This document shows, in pieces, positions 26,895-38,116 of a DNA stretch of 64,000 bases. Source of the DNA: Anaeramoeba flamelloides (taxonomy: Eukaryota > Metamonada > Anaeramoebidae); the NCBI GenBank assembly GCA_027625915.1, contig JANTQA010000020.1:1550001-1614000 (forward strand), in the 5' to 3' direction. The position numbers were made by a program, and so were the translations under genes. The notes below the pieces were generated by a model that was not told the origin of the DNA, did no database searches, and was given only the letters and a program-made list of their open reading frames with translations. The first letter of the stretch is position 1. Every line of letters starts with the position of its first letter.

Positions 26895-29800
26895 ATGGGG
26901 CTCAATTTATTCTTTGTTGTAACACTTTTAATACTTTTCTCACAACTCCAAGCGTCTACTGTTCCAAATGTCACAGAACCACTTCTTACAAATCGGTTTA
27001 CGGGGAAATGGAAACTTGGTTCTCTTGCAAGACACAAGCTATTAAAAAGTGAGAATGGGATTTTTACTCTCATTAGTCAACCTTATTCGTTTGAAGGACT
27101 AAGTTACAATTTAGAGGTACTCCATTTCTTGTTTTCTTTCTTTCCTTCTGTATTTATTTTATTTTCTTTGATTTTTTGATCCTACAAAATTATTAATGTT
27201 ATTCCTTGACGAAAAAACCACAAGCAACAAAGATCCTTTCTTTTTTTTTTCGTTGGTGCTTAAAATGTTTTTTGTTTTTTTTTTCTTTACTTCGCTTTAA
27301 CAAAAACGAAAAAACTTCAATTTTTTGTTTGTTGCTTGTTTCTTTTCAAGGAAATTTAGCTTTTTGTAAACGCCATTGTTATTACATCATATTTTTTGTT
27401 TGTGTTCCTTTTACTGTTTACTTGATAGATCTTGAATGTTAAAGTAATTAATTTGAAGCAAATAGATTCACTTTTTTCTTTTGCTTGATTGAAACAAAAA
27501 AAAGAGAAGACTTTTTGCAAATAAATCAAAAAATATTTCATACAACACAAATAACAAAGAACATCTAACATGTAATGTCATTTTAAAAAAGTGAGTCACA
27601 AACTTTTAAAAAACTTACACTAAAACTGTTTGTTTAATCCCTTTAAACGGTTTGAATAACACCTTTCAAAATTTATTATCCCCATTTCGTAAAATGATTT
27701 GAACAAAAAAACTTGAAAAAAAACAACAATTTGTTCAATACCTAAATGAAATATTGGTACAATCATTTCCAAAAAGTATGACATAAAAGTTTTTAAAAGT
27801 ATCTATTAAAACAGATGACAAACTTCAAGAGAACTATTTTCAGGGCTTTATTCGAAAAATTTTATAGTCACACTTTTTTAAAAACAACTTGAATGATTTT
27901 TGTGGTTTCAGAAATATTGCCAATTAAAAAGGCAGATTAATATATTTTGCAAACTTCTTTAAATAACAATAGATCTATAAACCCCAATTTAAAATTTAGC
28001 CAAATAAATAAACTTTAAAATACTCGGAATGCCTGTGTTGATTCGCTTTTTGAATTAGAAGCTACACATTTAGCCACTTGAAAAGTCTTTCGTTGACAGA
28101 TAAAGTGTTTTTTTAACACTAAACACACCGCAATAAACCATTAATATCAAAAAAAAAATGATAATTTTTAGGACACAAATTTCTATGTCTTTCGCTACAA
28201 TTTTGGTATTTTTTATTTTTTCTAATTTTCTGTAATTGACACCAAAAATAATATTCACTCTTATGTTATTATTAAAAATTGAATGGGAATTGTTGATCAA
28301 TAAACTAATAAAGAAAAAAATTCAAAGATAAAAAACTGAAACATTGTTTGCTTATTTTGTAAACATAATTAAAAATCTATTAATTTGGAATTGAATGAAG
28401 AGTTACTTATCGAAATTTGAATTTAATATGGTTAAAAAAGTTTAGATACTCGGTTTTTTGATCATAAGAGATTGATACAAAATAGATTTGTAATGAAAAA
28501 CTAAATGTCTTGAAATACTACAATTGTTCGAAAAATAAGAAGGTATTTTTTTTTTTTTTGGAATAATTTTTTTGGAAAACAACCATTTCAATTTCGAATT
28601 CTAAAGGATAAAACGGAATTCAGGGAAGATCAAGACTGTGAAATCATGTTTAATTGCTTTTTTTGAATTGAAAAATTTTTATTCAAAAATTAAATCCATA
28701 ATAGACATCGGGGATTTGGTACTCATTTTCATTCATGAGATTTACTTTTTGAGATTATTTATTACAAAATGGATTTCAAAAATTACAAATACACATCAGG
28801 AATAAAACTGTTTGTAGCTTGGGTGTTTGGTAGTAATTATATTTTATCTTTTTTTAGTTGGAGAAAAGAACAGTGGAGCAATTTATTTTCTCAACACATA
28901 GAAAGAATAGTTTAATTTCAATTTTGGTTTTAAAATTGTTTTGTTTTGGTGGAGTGTTTTCCACCCGGTACAAAAAAACAGGAGTTGTATTTTTTCAGAA
29001 AAAAAATTTTAAATGAAATTTCCATTTTTATGAAGAAATAAATTTTTTTTCGTTATTTATTCGAATTTTGGAAGAAAAACCAGCAAACTCAAACCCTTAT
29101 TGACTGATCTTGAAATGATTTTGAATTTAGTAACTACAAAATAAGAAAACGTTGAAAATATTTTTATTTTTTTTTTCACTTTCCAGCAAAAGATTATGGG
29201 GGTTTGTCGAACCCAGATAGCGAATTGGGGGTTGGTTTGAACAATATTCTAATCAAATTTATCTGTCTATATCCATTAAAACAAATTCTTTAAAAAAAAC
29301 ATTGTCCCCGTATATTAATACATATACATTAGGAGATTTTCTACAAAAATAATTTTTTTCTCAAAATTATAATTTCTTTGAGATTATTATTATTATTGTA
29401 AAAAATAGTTTCTGGACACCCCTTTTTATAAAATCAATTATTGAGATGTTCTTTCAAAATATAAAATATTTAGATTTATCCTTTGTCCATATCATTTCTA
29501 AAAAGATTTAAAGAATAAGAAATAATTTTAAAAAAAATTAACTTCAAATAGTTCATAAAACTTTTAATTGTTACAGATATTTGCCTATCATTCTTGTCTT
29601 GTTTTTTAAAATCTAAATGAGATTGTTATCATTTCCCATTTGGAAATTAGTAATTTTTGAATTGAAATAATGTTTCATGAAAGTAAGGAAAATCCAAAAT
29701 TTTGTCTTTTCATTGTTTAAAATTATAGGAAAAAAGACACTATTTATCAAACCAAAACTATTTAAAATACAGACTTCAAAGAAAAGAAAAGGTGATTTTT

Positions 29801-32800
29801 TTTCTCTGCCCGAGAGAGTACTATTATTTTTTAGAATATTTTAAAAAAGGAATTTTAATTGTATTTTATTTTTGATAGTTTTTTTTTTTATCATTGGAAT
29901 CAATATATCAACATTTGATGATACAACATTTAAATCCAAAATCAATTTTCCTTTTTACAACATCTTAAACTTTAAATTTAATATATTTTTACTTAATTGA
30001 AATTATTTTTCAATTTATCTTATTTATCATTTTCCTTTATCTTATTGAAAAGAAAATGAATGAAATTGGATTCATAAACTATCAATCAAAACACATGTTT
30101 AATAAGTTTTGCAAAAAAATGAACCTATAATATTCGAATGAACTTTTTACACCACAACTTTTTTACATTTTTTTTTTATTTTTGGAAGAATTTCCCCTTT
30201 CAGATCTCAACAAAAAAATATTAAACTTCATCAATTGCTTTAAATCAGTTTAAAATTTAACTTTAAATTTAATAAATTTGAAAAAGCTAAACGATTTTTT
30301 TGGAATTAAAAATAACTCAATTGTAAAAAAAATTCTGAAAGAACACAAAATATTATTTTTTATTTACCTTTCAAAAAAAAAATTCCTTTGTTTATATAAT
30401 TTTTTTAAGGGACTAGTCTCTATTAATTTTTTTTGACCAATAACTAAATAAGGAATCCTTATCTTGAAATATGTTCAAAATGGAAAATAGACAGTTTTTT
30501 TTCAATGTTAGAACTTTTAGTTCTTGTTTTTTAAAAATTATACAATTCTAGTCAAAAAAAGTGTATTTTAAAATTTTTTTGTTTAAAAAAGTTCTTTAAT
30601 GGATGAGAAAAATTCTGTTTAATTTTGGATTTAATTATTTTCTCAAAATTAATATTTATTCTCATTTGGAAAAACGAAAAAATAATTTAAAACTGGTGAA
30701 TATTTTCTTATTCACTTCGGTTCATCCAACTTGAATCTATAAAGAACTCAATTTGTTTTATCAATTATGACACTTTAAAAAAATAGTTCTTATTCTTTTC
30801 TTTTATTTTTTTTGACTCTGACAAAAACTTTTGGAATGGTAATTTGGGAATACTTAAAAAAACTTCAAATTCAACAAAAACAAAAGAGTGGAAACTCAAA
30901 AAGTAGATTCATGAAAAAAAAGAATGGTACAAGGAAAAGAAACAAATTTTTTATTTTGAGTAAAGCATATATTGCATATTTTTTTCGAATCAAACTGTTT
31001 TTCATACAAATCCCAAAAAAAGCTTTTCAGGTTTATTTTTCAAATTATTTTTTGTATGTCTACCACAAACACAACAAGGTTTTGCTTTTTTGCTCATATT
31101 TTTTTTTATTATTTGTATTTTTGCGAAAAGTTGAAAAAAAGCAACTTTGAAAAAAGTGAAAAAATGCAAAATTTTTTTATTTCTATAAAAACAATAACTA
31201 AATTTAATGAATGTCATTTAGCGAGATTTCATTACTATACAAAGTAGTTTTTCACTTTGGTTTCAAATCTAAGTAATTGGCAAAAAAATTTTCTAAATCT
31301 CTATTAAATTTACCTAAAAAAATTAAATAGAGACTATTCCCTTAAGGTGAAAAAATGCAAAAAAAAAATAAGTTTCGAAAATCCTATTTTTTGACTTCTA
31401 AAATTGGTCAAATTTCTTTTTAATTTCGATTTCTTTATTTCAATAAATTATTTTTTTCCAAGTTTTACCGAAAATCTTGTAGTATATATATTAAAAACAC
31501 ATATTTTTAAATGAAAATTATTAATATTAAAATTTCAAAAAATGAACATTGACTCAATACCAAATTAGTAACATTTTTAACCAATAAAATCTTTTTAAAA
31601 AAATTGATTAAAGTTTAATTAATTACTAATAAATTGGATTATTTTAAAGCTAATATTAAAAATATTAATACAAATCAAATTTCTATTACTAATAAAATAT
31701 TTATTTGAAAATTTTCGTACTTTTTAGTTTGTAGGGACATATTTAAACTTCAAAACAATAATTTTTTTAATTTTATTCATATAAATTTTGAAATCTCTTT
31801 TCTATTAAACTCATTAACCAATTACAAAAAATAAATAATAAAATCAAATCATAAAATAAATAAAAATAAAAATAAAGGGAAGATCAAGTATTTTTGATGG
31901 ATCTTTTTTAATGACTGAAATCCTGCCATATGATTTCCATGGGTTATACAACGAAACAACCAATGAAATAACTGGGTTGATGATCCCGGAGATTTATGTA
32001 TTAAAAAAAAATGGACGAAGGCACTTTAATGATACACAATATGAAAAATTGTTGATTGAATTAGATAAAACACCGAAAGTATCAAGTTTTTATAAGTTAT
32101 GTTATTTTAATGTAAATTTTAAGGTTGAAATAAATTCAACAGATTCAGATCCCAATTTGTCAAATTCAGACATAATTATGTCTGGTTCGATAAATTCTCC
32201 AAATTGTAATATTAAAATGGATATTGAACAGCTTGTTCCTTATAAAGAGCCTAAAATAAGAAAACAAGAAATATTCTATGTTTTCTTGATTGTATTGGTA
32301 AGTTTTTTTTTATTTTTTTTGTTTTGATAGTTTAAAAAACTATAAATGACAGTTTTTAAAAATTTATTAAAAATCCGATTTTTCTTAATTTCTCCAAATA
32401 TATTATATCTATTTAGTCATCAGCAGCACAGATTAATGGTGTTATTAAACAAATGAAATTTACAAATACTCAAGCAGTAAGTGGATTCTTTTTTTTTTTT
32501 GTTATTATTTTGTTTTATTTTCAATTTATTCTTGTTTAATTAATTTGAAAAGATTAATAAAATAATAATTTTTGTAACAATTAATCAAATTCTATTCAAT
32601 TTGGCGTTTTTTTTTTTTTTTTTTTTTGTAATTAAATAATCTGTTGGGATAGTTGCGATCAAAACGATCTTATCATTAATATCAATCTATATTAAATATT
32701 TTAAACCCATTAAAGTCTAAGGTATTTCTTAAAAAGCACTGCCCTTTTTTTTAACATTTCATATAACATTCTCTTTGGAAGTGGTTCTATTCGTAAACTG

Positions 32801-34405
32801 GTAAAACCAAATTAACAGGGATACCAATATTTGTTAAATGAGAGTCTTTTGTATATATTTCAAAAGAATGCTCATTGAAAGATTATCAAAAAAATGAAAA
32901 ACAAAATTTAAACACTTTTTTTGGAGAAAACGAGTCACAGCCAAATTTCAATAAAAAATTGATAATATGGTAAAGCCACAAAGGATTTTTTAAACATAGA
33001 AAATACAGTTATAAATTTTAGCTTCTATTGTGTAAAATTTGTCTAGATTCAGTTCCTTTGGAAAAAATTTTTTATGATCCAAAAAAAAACAAATAATCAC
33101 CAATTTTCTCAACTTAAAAAATATCATATAAAATTTAGATCAGGAACTTTAATATATCTTTTATTAAACTAATGTCTTACGAACTCACAAATTGGATTAA
33201 TTGTCAAGAATTAATAAATGATGAATAACAATTTTTGATATTTAAATAGTTAAATTAAGCTTAATAAATATACTTTAAAATAAATTTGCTCTACTTTTTT
33301 GGAAATTGTTAACAATTAAGTTCCTTTTTCAAATACCATTTGAGTCGTTCAAATTATAAACAAAAATTTCAATTCTAATCATGATATTATTTTTTTTTTT
33401 CACAATTCTATATTGATTGATATTTTAATAATTTCTTTATTGCTTTTTTTTTTTTTTTTTTTACATATGATTATTACACCTCTCTTCACATTTGTATGAT
33501 GATTATAGCGAGCAATTAAAGTTTCAATTATGACGATTGGAATTCAATGTTTGGTTGATGGATATATTTTTTGTATTCATTTGACTATTGGGATGCAATA
33601 CGAAACATATGTTAAAATATTTGCTATTATTGCATTTTTCAATTTTATGCTATTTTCAATTTTTGAACTTCGATATTTATTATTCATTTGGAAATCCAAT
33701 AGTCCTGAAAACTTTTCAACAACAGAAGGATCAAGAAGAGAAATTTCCAAACTTTATTTTAGATTTTATTTTGCCATGCTCTTTGGATTTTTCTTTATTT
33801 ATAATTTCCCATCCTTATTTCAACTATTTTTATTAGCTTTATATTTATTTTGGGTGCCACAGATAGTCTTGAATGCAAAATTAGATTCAAAAAAAACCAT
33901 CCATAATCAATTTTTATTTGGAATGACAATTGCAAGATTAGCCATGCCACTATATTTCCTTTTTTATTCCGGAAACATCTTCCATGCCCAGCCACAGCCA
34001 AAATTTGGAATCATATTAATGTTGATGGTTTCTCTTCAAGTGTTTATTATTTGTCTTCAAAATAAATTTGGATCTAGATTTTTTATTCCTCAATTTGTAA
34101 GCAATTTCAATTTTGAATTTTTTAAATTATTTTTCCTAAATTTATTGTTCATCATTTTATATTTTTTTGTATTATATAATTATTTATAGTTTTTACCAAA
34201 AAAATATGATTATTCACACCCAATAAATGATCGTGACCCCGAAAGTGATAATACTTGTGTAATTTGTATGTTTGAAATTGATGTTGAAAATCAAGAATAT
34301 ATGATCACTCCTTGTAATCATCTCTTTCATAAAAACTGCTTAAATCATTGGTTAGAAATTAAATTGGTGTGCCCAACGTGCCGTACTGTAATTCCGCCAC
34401 CTTAA
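26895..34405 (+). CDS. Multi-span RING-H2 E3 ubiquitin ligase (FLY/TUL1 type)
   Basis: Membrane ubiquitin ligase of the Golgi/endosome quality-control family (yeast Tul1 of the Dsc complex, plant FLYING SAUCER). Five exons, all phase 0: 26895-27116, 31878-32297, 32417-32476, 33509-34096 and 34190-34405. They total 501 residues, near the size I recall for the plant protein. Exon 1 encodes a signal peptide (MGLNLFFVVTLLILFSQLQA) and the start of a lumenal domain (FTGKWKLG, GIFTLISQPYSFEGLSYN). Exon 2 completes it and opens the first membrane segment. Exons 3-4 encode the conserved membrane block (IKQMKFTNTQ, FSIFELRYLLFIWKSN, LFWVPQIVLNAKLDSKKTIH, FGSRFFIPQ). Exon 5 is the RING-H2: CVICM, TPCNHLFHKNC, CPTC (residues about 453-494), ending IPPP. 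Intron 1 is 4.8 kb, so the link of exon 1 rests on phase and family resemblance. Confidence 0.88.
27581..27885. mobile_element. Possible 300-bp TIR element in intron
   Basis: The left end TTTTAAAAAAGTGAGTCAC and the complement of the right end TTTTTAAAAAAGTGTGACTA form an inverted repeat of about 18 bp. A similar left end (CATTTTAAAAAAGTGAGT) appears near 58877. The A-rich ends make chance pairing easier, so this is tentative. Confidence 0.4.
30404..31347. mobile_element. R1 family element, long copy (944 bp)
   Basis: The ends TTAAGGGACTAGTCTCTATT (30405) and, on the complement, CCTTAAGGGAATAGTCTCTA match the TIRs of 15858-16045. About 100 bp inside each end also matches. The central 750 bp (about 30505-31255) is absent from the short copy. 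Open frames in the centre are A/T-biased and look non-coding. Confidence 0.8.
32721..33312. mobile_element. R4 family TIR element, copy 3
   Basis: In intron 3 of the RING ligase gene. The left end reads GGTATTTCTTAAAAAGCACT. The right end complement reads TTTCCAAAAAAGTAGAGC. Shared interior blocks include GGATTTTTTAAAC and AATATCATATAAAATTTAGA. Confidence 0.65.
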
Positions 34406-34889
34406 ATAGATTGATAATTCATCATATTTATCCACGTTATTGTTTTGAAATTAATTTTAAAAAAAAATTAACAATCAAATAAAAGATTCAAATTTTAAAA
34501 ATTTTTTTATTAAATAAAATTTTATAGAAAATTTCTTTTTTCTTTTTCTTTTTAAGACCAAATTAAACTAATTTTGAATTAATGTGACTGAAAAATATTG
34601 ATTTCATAATAAGGAACTTTAATAATAAAAAAAAAATATGAAAGGAAAATGAATATTGCTTATTAAAATAATTCATCTTTTGATTAAAGTCGTTTTTTAA
34701 TTCTATTTACAACACCCAAAAATTTAAAAATTATTTTTTTTTTATGATCTAAATTCAATACAATGTTTATTTAGATAAACTAATTTTTTTTTTTTAAAAA
34801 GTTACAGTTATCTTGGTTCTAAACTGTTTTAATGTTACAAATCCTAAAAGTTGATTTATCATTTTTTTAAGAAAATGTAAATAAAAAAT

Positions 34890-35435
34890 CAAACTAGAAT
34901 TCAAATTTGTTAACACGGTTAAAATGGTTCAAAGAATCACAATAGAATAATACAATTTGATTAAAATTGGAAATAATTTTCATTTTTGGAAAATATTAAA
35001 ATCATTTTTTCATTTTTTCATCTTTTATTATTTGTATTCATTTCATTTTTTAAATTACGTGACCTGTTTCCTTCTTTCAAATTTTTTTCCAAACAATTGA
35101 TATTTGATCAAAATTGAGTTCGTTTAAAGAGAAGAACTCAAACAAAATTAGTCATTAGTATCTAGCCCTTTGATTGATCAATAATTGTTCAAATTGTAAC
35201 AAATTTATCAATACATTTTTGATTTTGTTCTCTTGAATATTTTCAAAGTACCCAGGATTTATTTATATTGTGAATTGTTTTTTTTTTTTGTTTTATTAGT
35301 GATTTATTGAAATATTTTTAACATTTCAATTAGTGAATGGTTCTAATTTGGTTTTTGTTTGAGAATCTCTTAAATAAGATTATTTTTTACAAATATTAAA
35401 TTTTGGCGTGTTAAAAATTTTGAATTGGGGTTTAA
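34890..35435 (+). mobile_element. R2 family TIR element, copy 3
   Basis: The left end AAACTAGAATTCAAATTTG and the complement of the right end TAAACCCCAATTCAAAATTT continue into (T)TAACAC. Internal blocks match 2766 and 41935 (ATTTATCAATACATTTTTGA, TTGATTGATCAATAATTG). Confidence 0.75.
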
Positions 35436-35443
35436 TTTTTTAT

Positions 35444-35804
35444 AAACTCCATTTCACTCAAAGGTGCCCAGCCAAAAATGAAAAAGTCGCTTTATTCCTA
35501 AGAATCAACCAAACTTAGATTGTTTAGAAATACGAGACACAATAAACTTCAGATAAGAGTCAATAATTATAAAAGAAACCCCTGAACAAACCATAAATTT
35601 CAAAAAAAAAAAATGTGAAAAAATTTTTTGGGACCCATTCATTGGAACGTCTCGTGCAAAATTCTCAATTTCTTTAGGAAATTAAAACCGTTGATAATAA
35701 GATTTTTTACTTGTAAATTTATGAATTTTAATAGAACATACAAAGCTTAACTTTTCTTAATGTTTATTTCGTTTTTCAAATATTTTTTTTTTAAAGTTAA
35801 TTTT

Positions 35805-35841
<37 letters not shown>

Positions 35842-36002
35842 AAAGTAAAAAGCAAAAAACAAAAAAAAATTTTACAAAATGAGAAAAAATGATTTTGATC
35901 TAAAAATTGAAATTTTTATTTTGATAAGAGTAATGGATTAAACTCATAGAATGTCTTCCATTTCTTCAATAAAACTGGGCCCCTTTGACTGAAAAAGAGT
36001 TT
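35444..36002. mobile_element. R3 family TIR element, copy 2
   Basis: About 90 percent identical by eye to 10762-11309, including AATGAAAAAGTCGCTTTATT, CTGAACAAACCATAAATTTC and CTCATAGAATGTCTTC. The ends are AAACTCCATTTCACTCAAAG and its imperfect complement. It abuts the R2 copy to its left. Confidence 0.85.
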
Positions 36003-36644
36003 ATAATTTGAATTTTTTTAGTAAAAATTTCGATCAATGAAAAATTAATTACAAGTAGTATTGGTTTTAAAAATAAAAGTTTATTCATTTTTGATGTTGA
36101 TTATTTGAAATTTATTTGAGTAATTAGTCAGAGATCATCAATAAAGTTTTCAAAAAAATTACTTTTTTGAGTATTGTTTTTTTAAAATAATAGACTTTTG
36201 GAAAGATCTTTTTTTTGATTAAATAAAAAAATTTTTTTAAAAAATAGTTGTTGAATTATCACTAAAATTCCTCAACTATTATATCGATAATTTTTATGAA
36301 GATATTTATGTCTTATTATGGTTATTCAACAATTATTGTAATTTTATATTAAATATTGCCATTTCTTGTAATTGCCCTGTTTTTTTTAAACTGTTTTGTA
36401 AATTTATAATGATATAACGATTTTTTGAAACTTTATTGGTACTTAATAAAGATATCATCAAAATTTTAACTATTCAACTATTTTTCGATAATTGAATTTC
36501 ATTAATAAACAAAAATTTGATGAGAATAAAATATAAATCAAAAATAGGTCCCAAAAACAATTCTATTAAATATCATATAATAAGTATTTTACATTTTTTT
36601 CTTGATTATATATCTAAGTTGTTGTGTATTTGTGAACAAATTAC

Positions 36645-36972
36645 AATAAATTCCAAATCAAAAATTTTAACACATAAATAATTAATTTTTGTAAAAAAAA
36701 TCTTATTTAATCAATTACAGAAGATTTACCAAATTATAAGTACTTTACTTTTTGAAATATTAACACTAGTTAATAAATTATTATGTTCATAAAACAAAAA
36801 ATAAATAATTATCAATATGAATAAAATAATAGTGTGTTAAAATTATGGAGATGGGCAAAACCAAAAAAATAATTGGTAAATATCTGTAAATACTCTTACA
36901 AATTATTAATCGACCAAGATGTTAGATAACACCAACCTATTTTTATTTGAGTTCTTCTATTTTTTGTTTCTG
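36645..36972 (-). mobile_element. R2 family element, truncated copy
   Basis: Begins ATAAATTCCAAATCAAAAAT and follows other minus-orientation R2 copies through TTATTAATCGACCAAGATG and GAGTTCTTCTATTTT. The similarity then stops, so about 200 bp of the usual length are missing. Confidence 0.65.
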
Positions 36973-37179
36973 TCAAAGGAGCCGAATATTTTTTTCAAAT
37001 ATCAAATATTGTTAATAATTAACCTTTAAAGAATGAATAAGAAATATGAAGAATAATAAAAATCAAAAAATAGTTGTTATATGTCTGGAATAAAACTAAT
37101 AAATCAAAAGCTTTTATTAAAAAATAAAAAAACTCTAATTCTTCGTCCCTATTAAGAAAAACAACAATGTTCATATTGA

Positions 37180-37455
37180 TCTTCAATTGAAAATCAAATA
37201 GAATCCCAAGAGAAATCAAAATCATTTCTCTACAATCATCTTTACACTTTCAGTAACAATAGAATAACCCATTTTTACCAAGTGGTTAGAGAACTTGTAA
37301 TGGAAAAAACTTTACAAACTGAATTAGGTCTCAAAAAGAATAAGGTAAAACAAAAATAATAATTTAATGTAATTATACAAAATGATTTGGAGGAAAAAGT
37401 GAAATTTATTTTGAAAGAATCTAGGATAAAAAGAAAGAATAACTACTACCAATAA
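37180..37455 (+). pseudogene. Gene-like fragment, unrecognised
   Basis: An open frame from 37180 encodes text with a protein-like mix (THFYQVVRELVMEKTLQ, TELGLKKNK). It runs into a GTAAAA. In the same frame 48 bp later another open piece reads EKVKFILKESRIKRKNNYYQ stop. A 48-bp intron (37345-37392) would join them, but that is shorter than any other intron here and no start codon or upstream exon is evident. It could be a gene remnant or chance. Confidence 0.2.
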
Positions 37456-38116
37456 AATTATAAACCTCGTCAGCATTTTAGAACAATAGTTGAGTTCTTT
37501 TAAATGTTCATAACCCATATTGATCTTAATGAAAAAAACATATTGTATTCTGAGAATATATATCTCATTGTAAATTGCTAAGACTTTGACCTTAGTTTTT
37601 CTAAAAAAAGTATTGAAAATGTTAAATCCTAATAAATTGTTATAAAATAATATAAAAAAAATTTAAAAATTTTCAATAAAACAATTCTATTATTTAATTT
37701 AAATAAAAATATGATAAATTGATTGGTTTTTTAATCGTCAGATGTAGTACGATTTTTGAATTCTCGTTTTTATATTCACCAATATTGATTTGAAATTTTG
37801 GAAACATGTTTATATTTAAAAGGAACTGGGTAAGAATTAAATTGACAAAAAAATAAAATGAATATTAACCAAAAAGAATTCAAAATTAGAGAGAATTTTG
37901 TTTTATTGTTCTGATTTAAAGAAATTTAAAATTGAAATGAGAATAAAAAAAGAATTGAATCAAAAAATAAAAAAAGAAAAATATAAAAAAATGAAAAAAT
38001 GAAAAATAAAAAAGTTTAGAGAATTTGGATGTTAATTTTTAAAAAAAATCGAAAAATAAAAAAATTATTTAATTATTAATAATAATTTTTTTTTTTTTTT
38101 TTTGTTGATTAATAGG

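Larger units (their letters stand above)
27117..31877 (+). other. 4.8 kb first intron of the RING ligase gene
   Basis: Donor GAG/GTACTC and acceptor AAATAAAG/GGAAG are both phase 0. The intron carries a TIR-like element (27581-27885), a short stretch at 28030-28110 similar to 63770-63850, and the long R1 copy (30404-31347). Between about 28330 and 30400 I see nothing but A/T-rich sequence and one small G-richer patch near 29190-29240. Confidence 0.7.
34406..38116. other. 3.7 kb convergent intergenic region
   Basis: Lies between the 3' ends of the RING ligase (+) and SEY1 (-). It holds an R2 copy (34890-35435), an R3 copy directly after it (35444-36002), a partial R2 copy (36645-36972) and a gene-like fragment (37180-37455). 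The stretch 37460-38100 holds only A/T-rich sequence. Confidence 0.55.

Noticed and set aside
28945-28970. GGTGGAGTGTTTTCCACCC hairpin considered as a terminator or small RNA
   Set aside because: Stem is only about 6 bp with no supporting context.
29190-29240. G-rich patch with GGGTTTGTCGAACCC considered as part of a tRNA
   Set aside because: No acceptor stem, anticodon arm or conserved TTC-A box in the right spacing.
30812-31247. Overlapping open frames of 91-112 codons inside the R1 long copy
   Set aside because: One opens only on TTG, composition is Phe/Lys/Ile-only, and no transposase motif is present; probably chance in AT-rich DNA.
37019-37518. Two minus-strand hydrophobic frames of 64-68 codons
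   Set aside because: Leu/Ile/Phe-biased antisense of A-rich sequence; the plus strand looks more coding.
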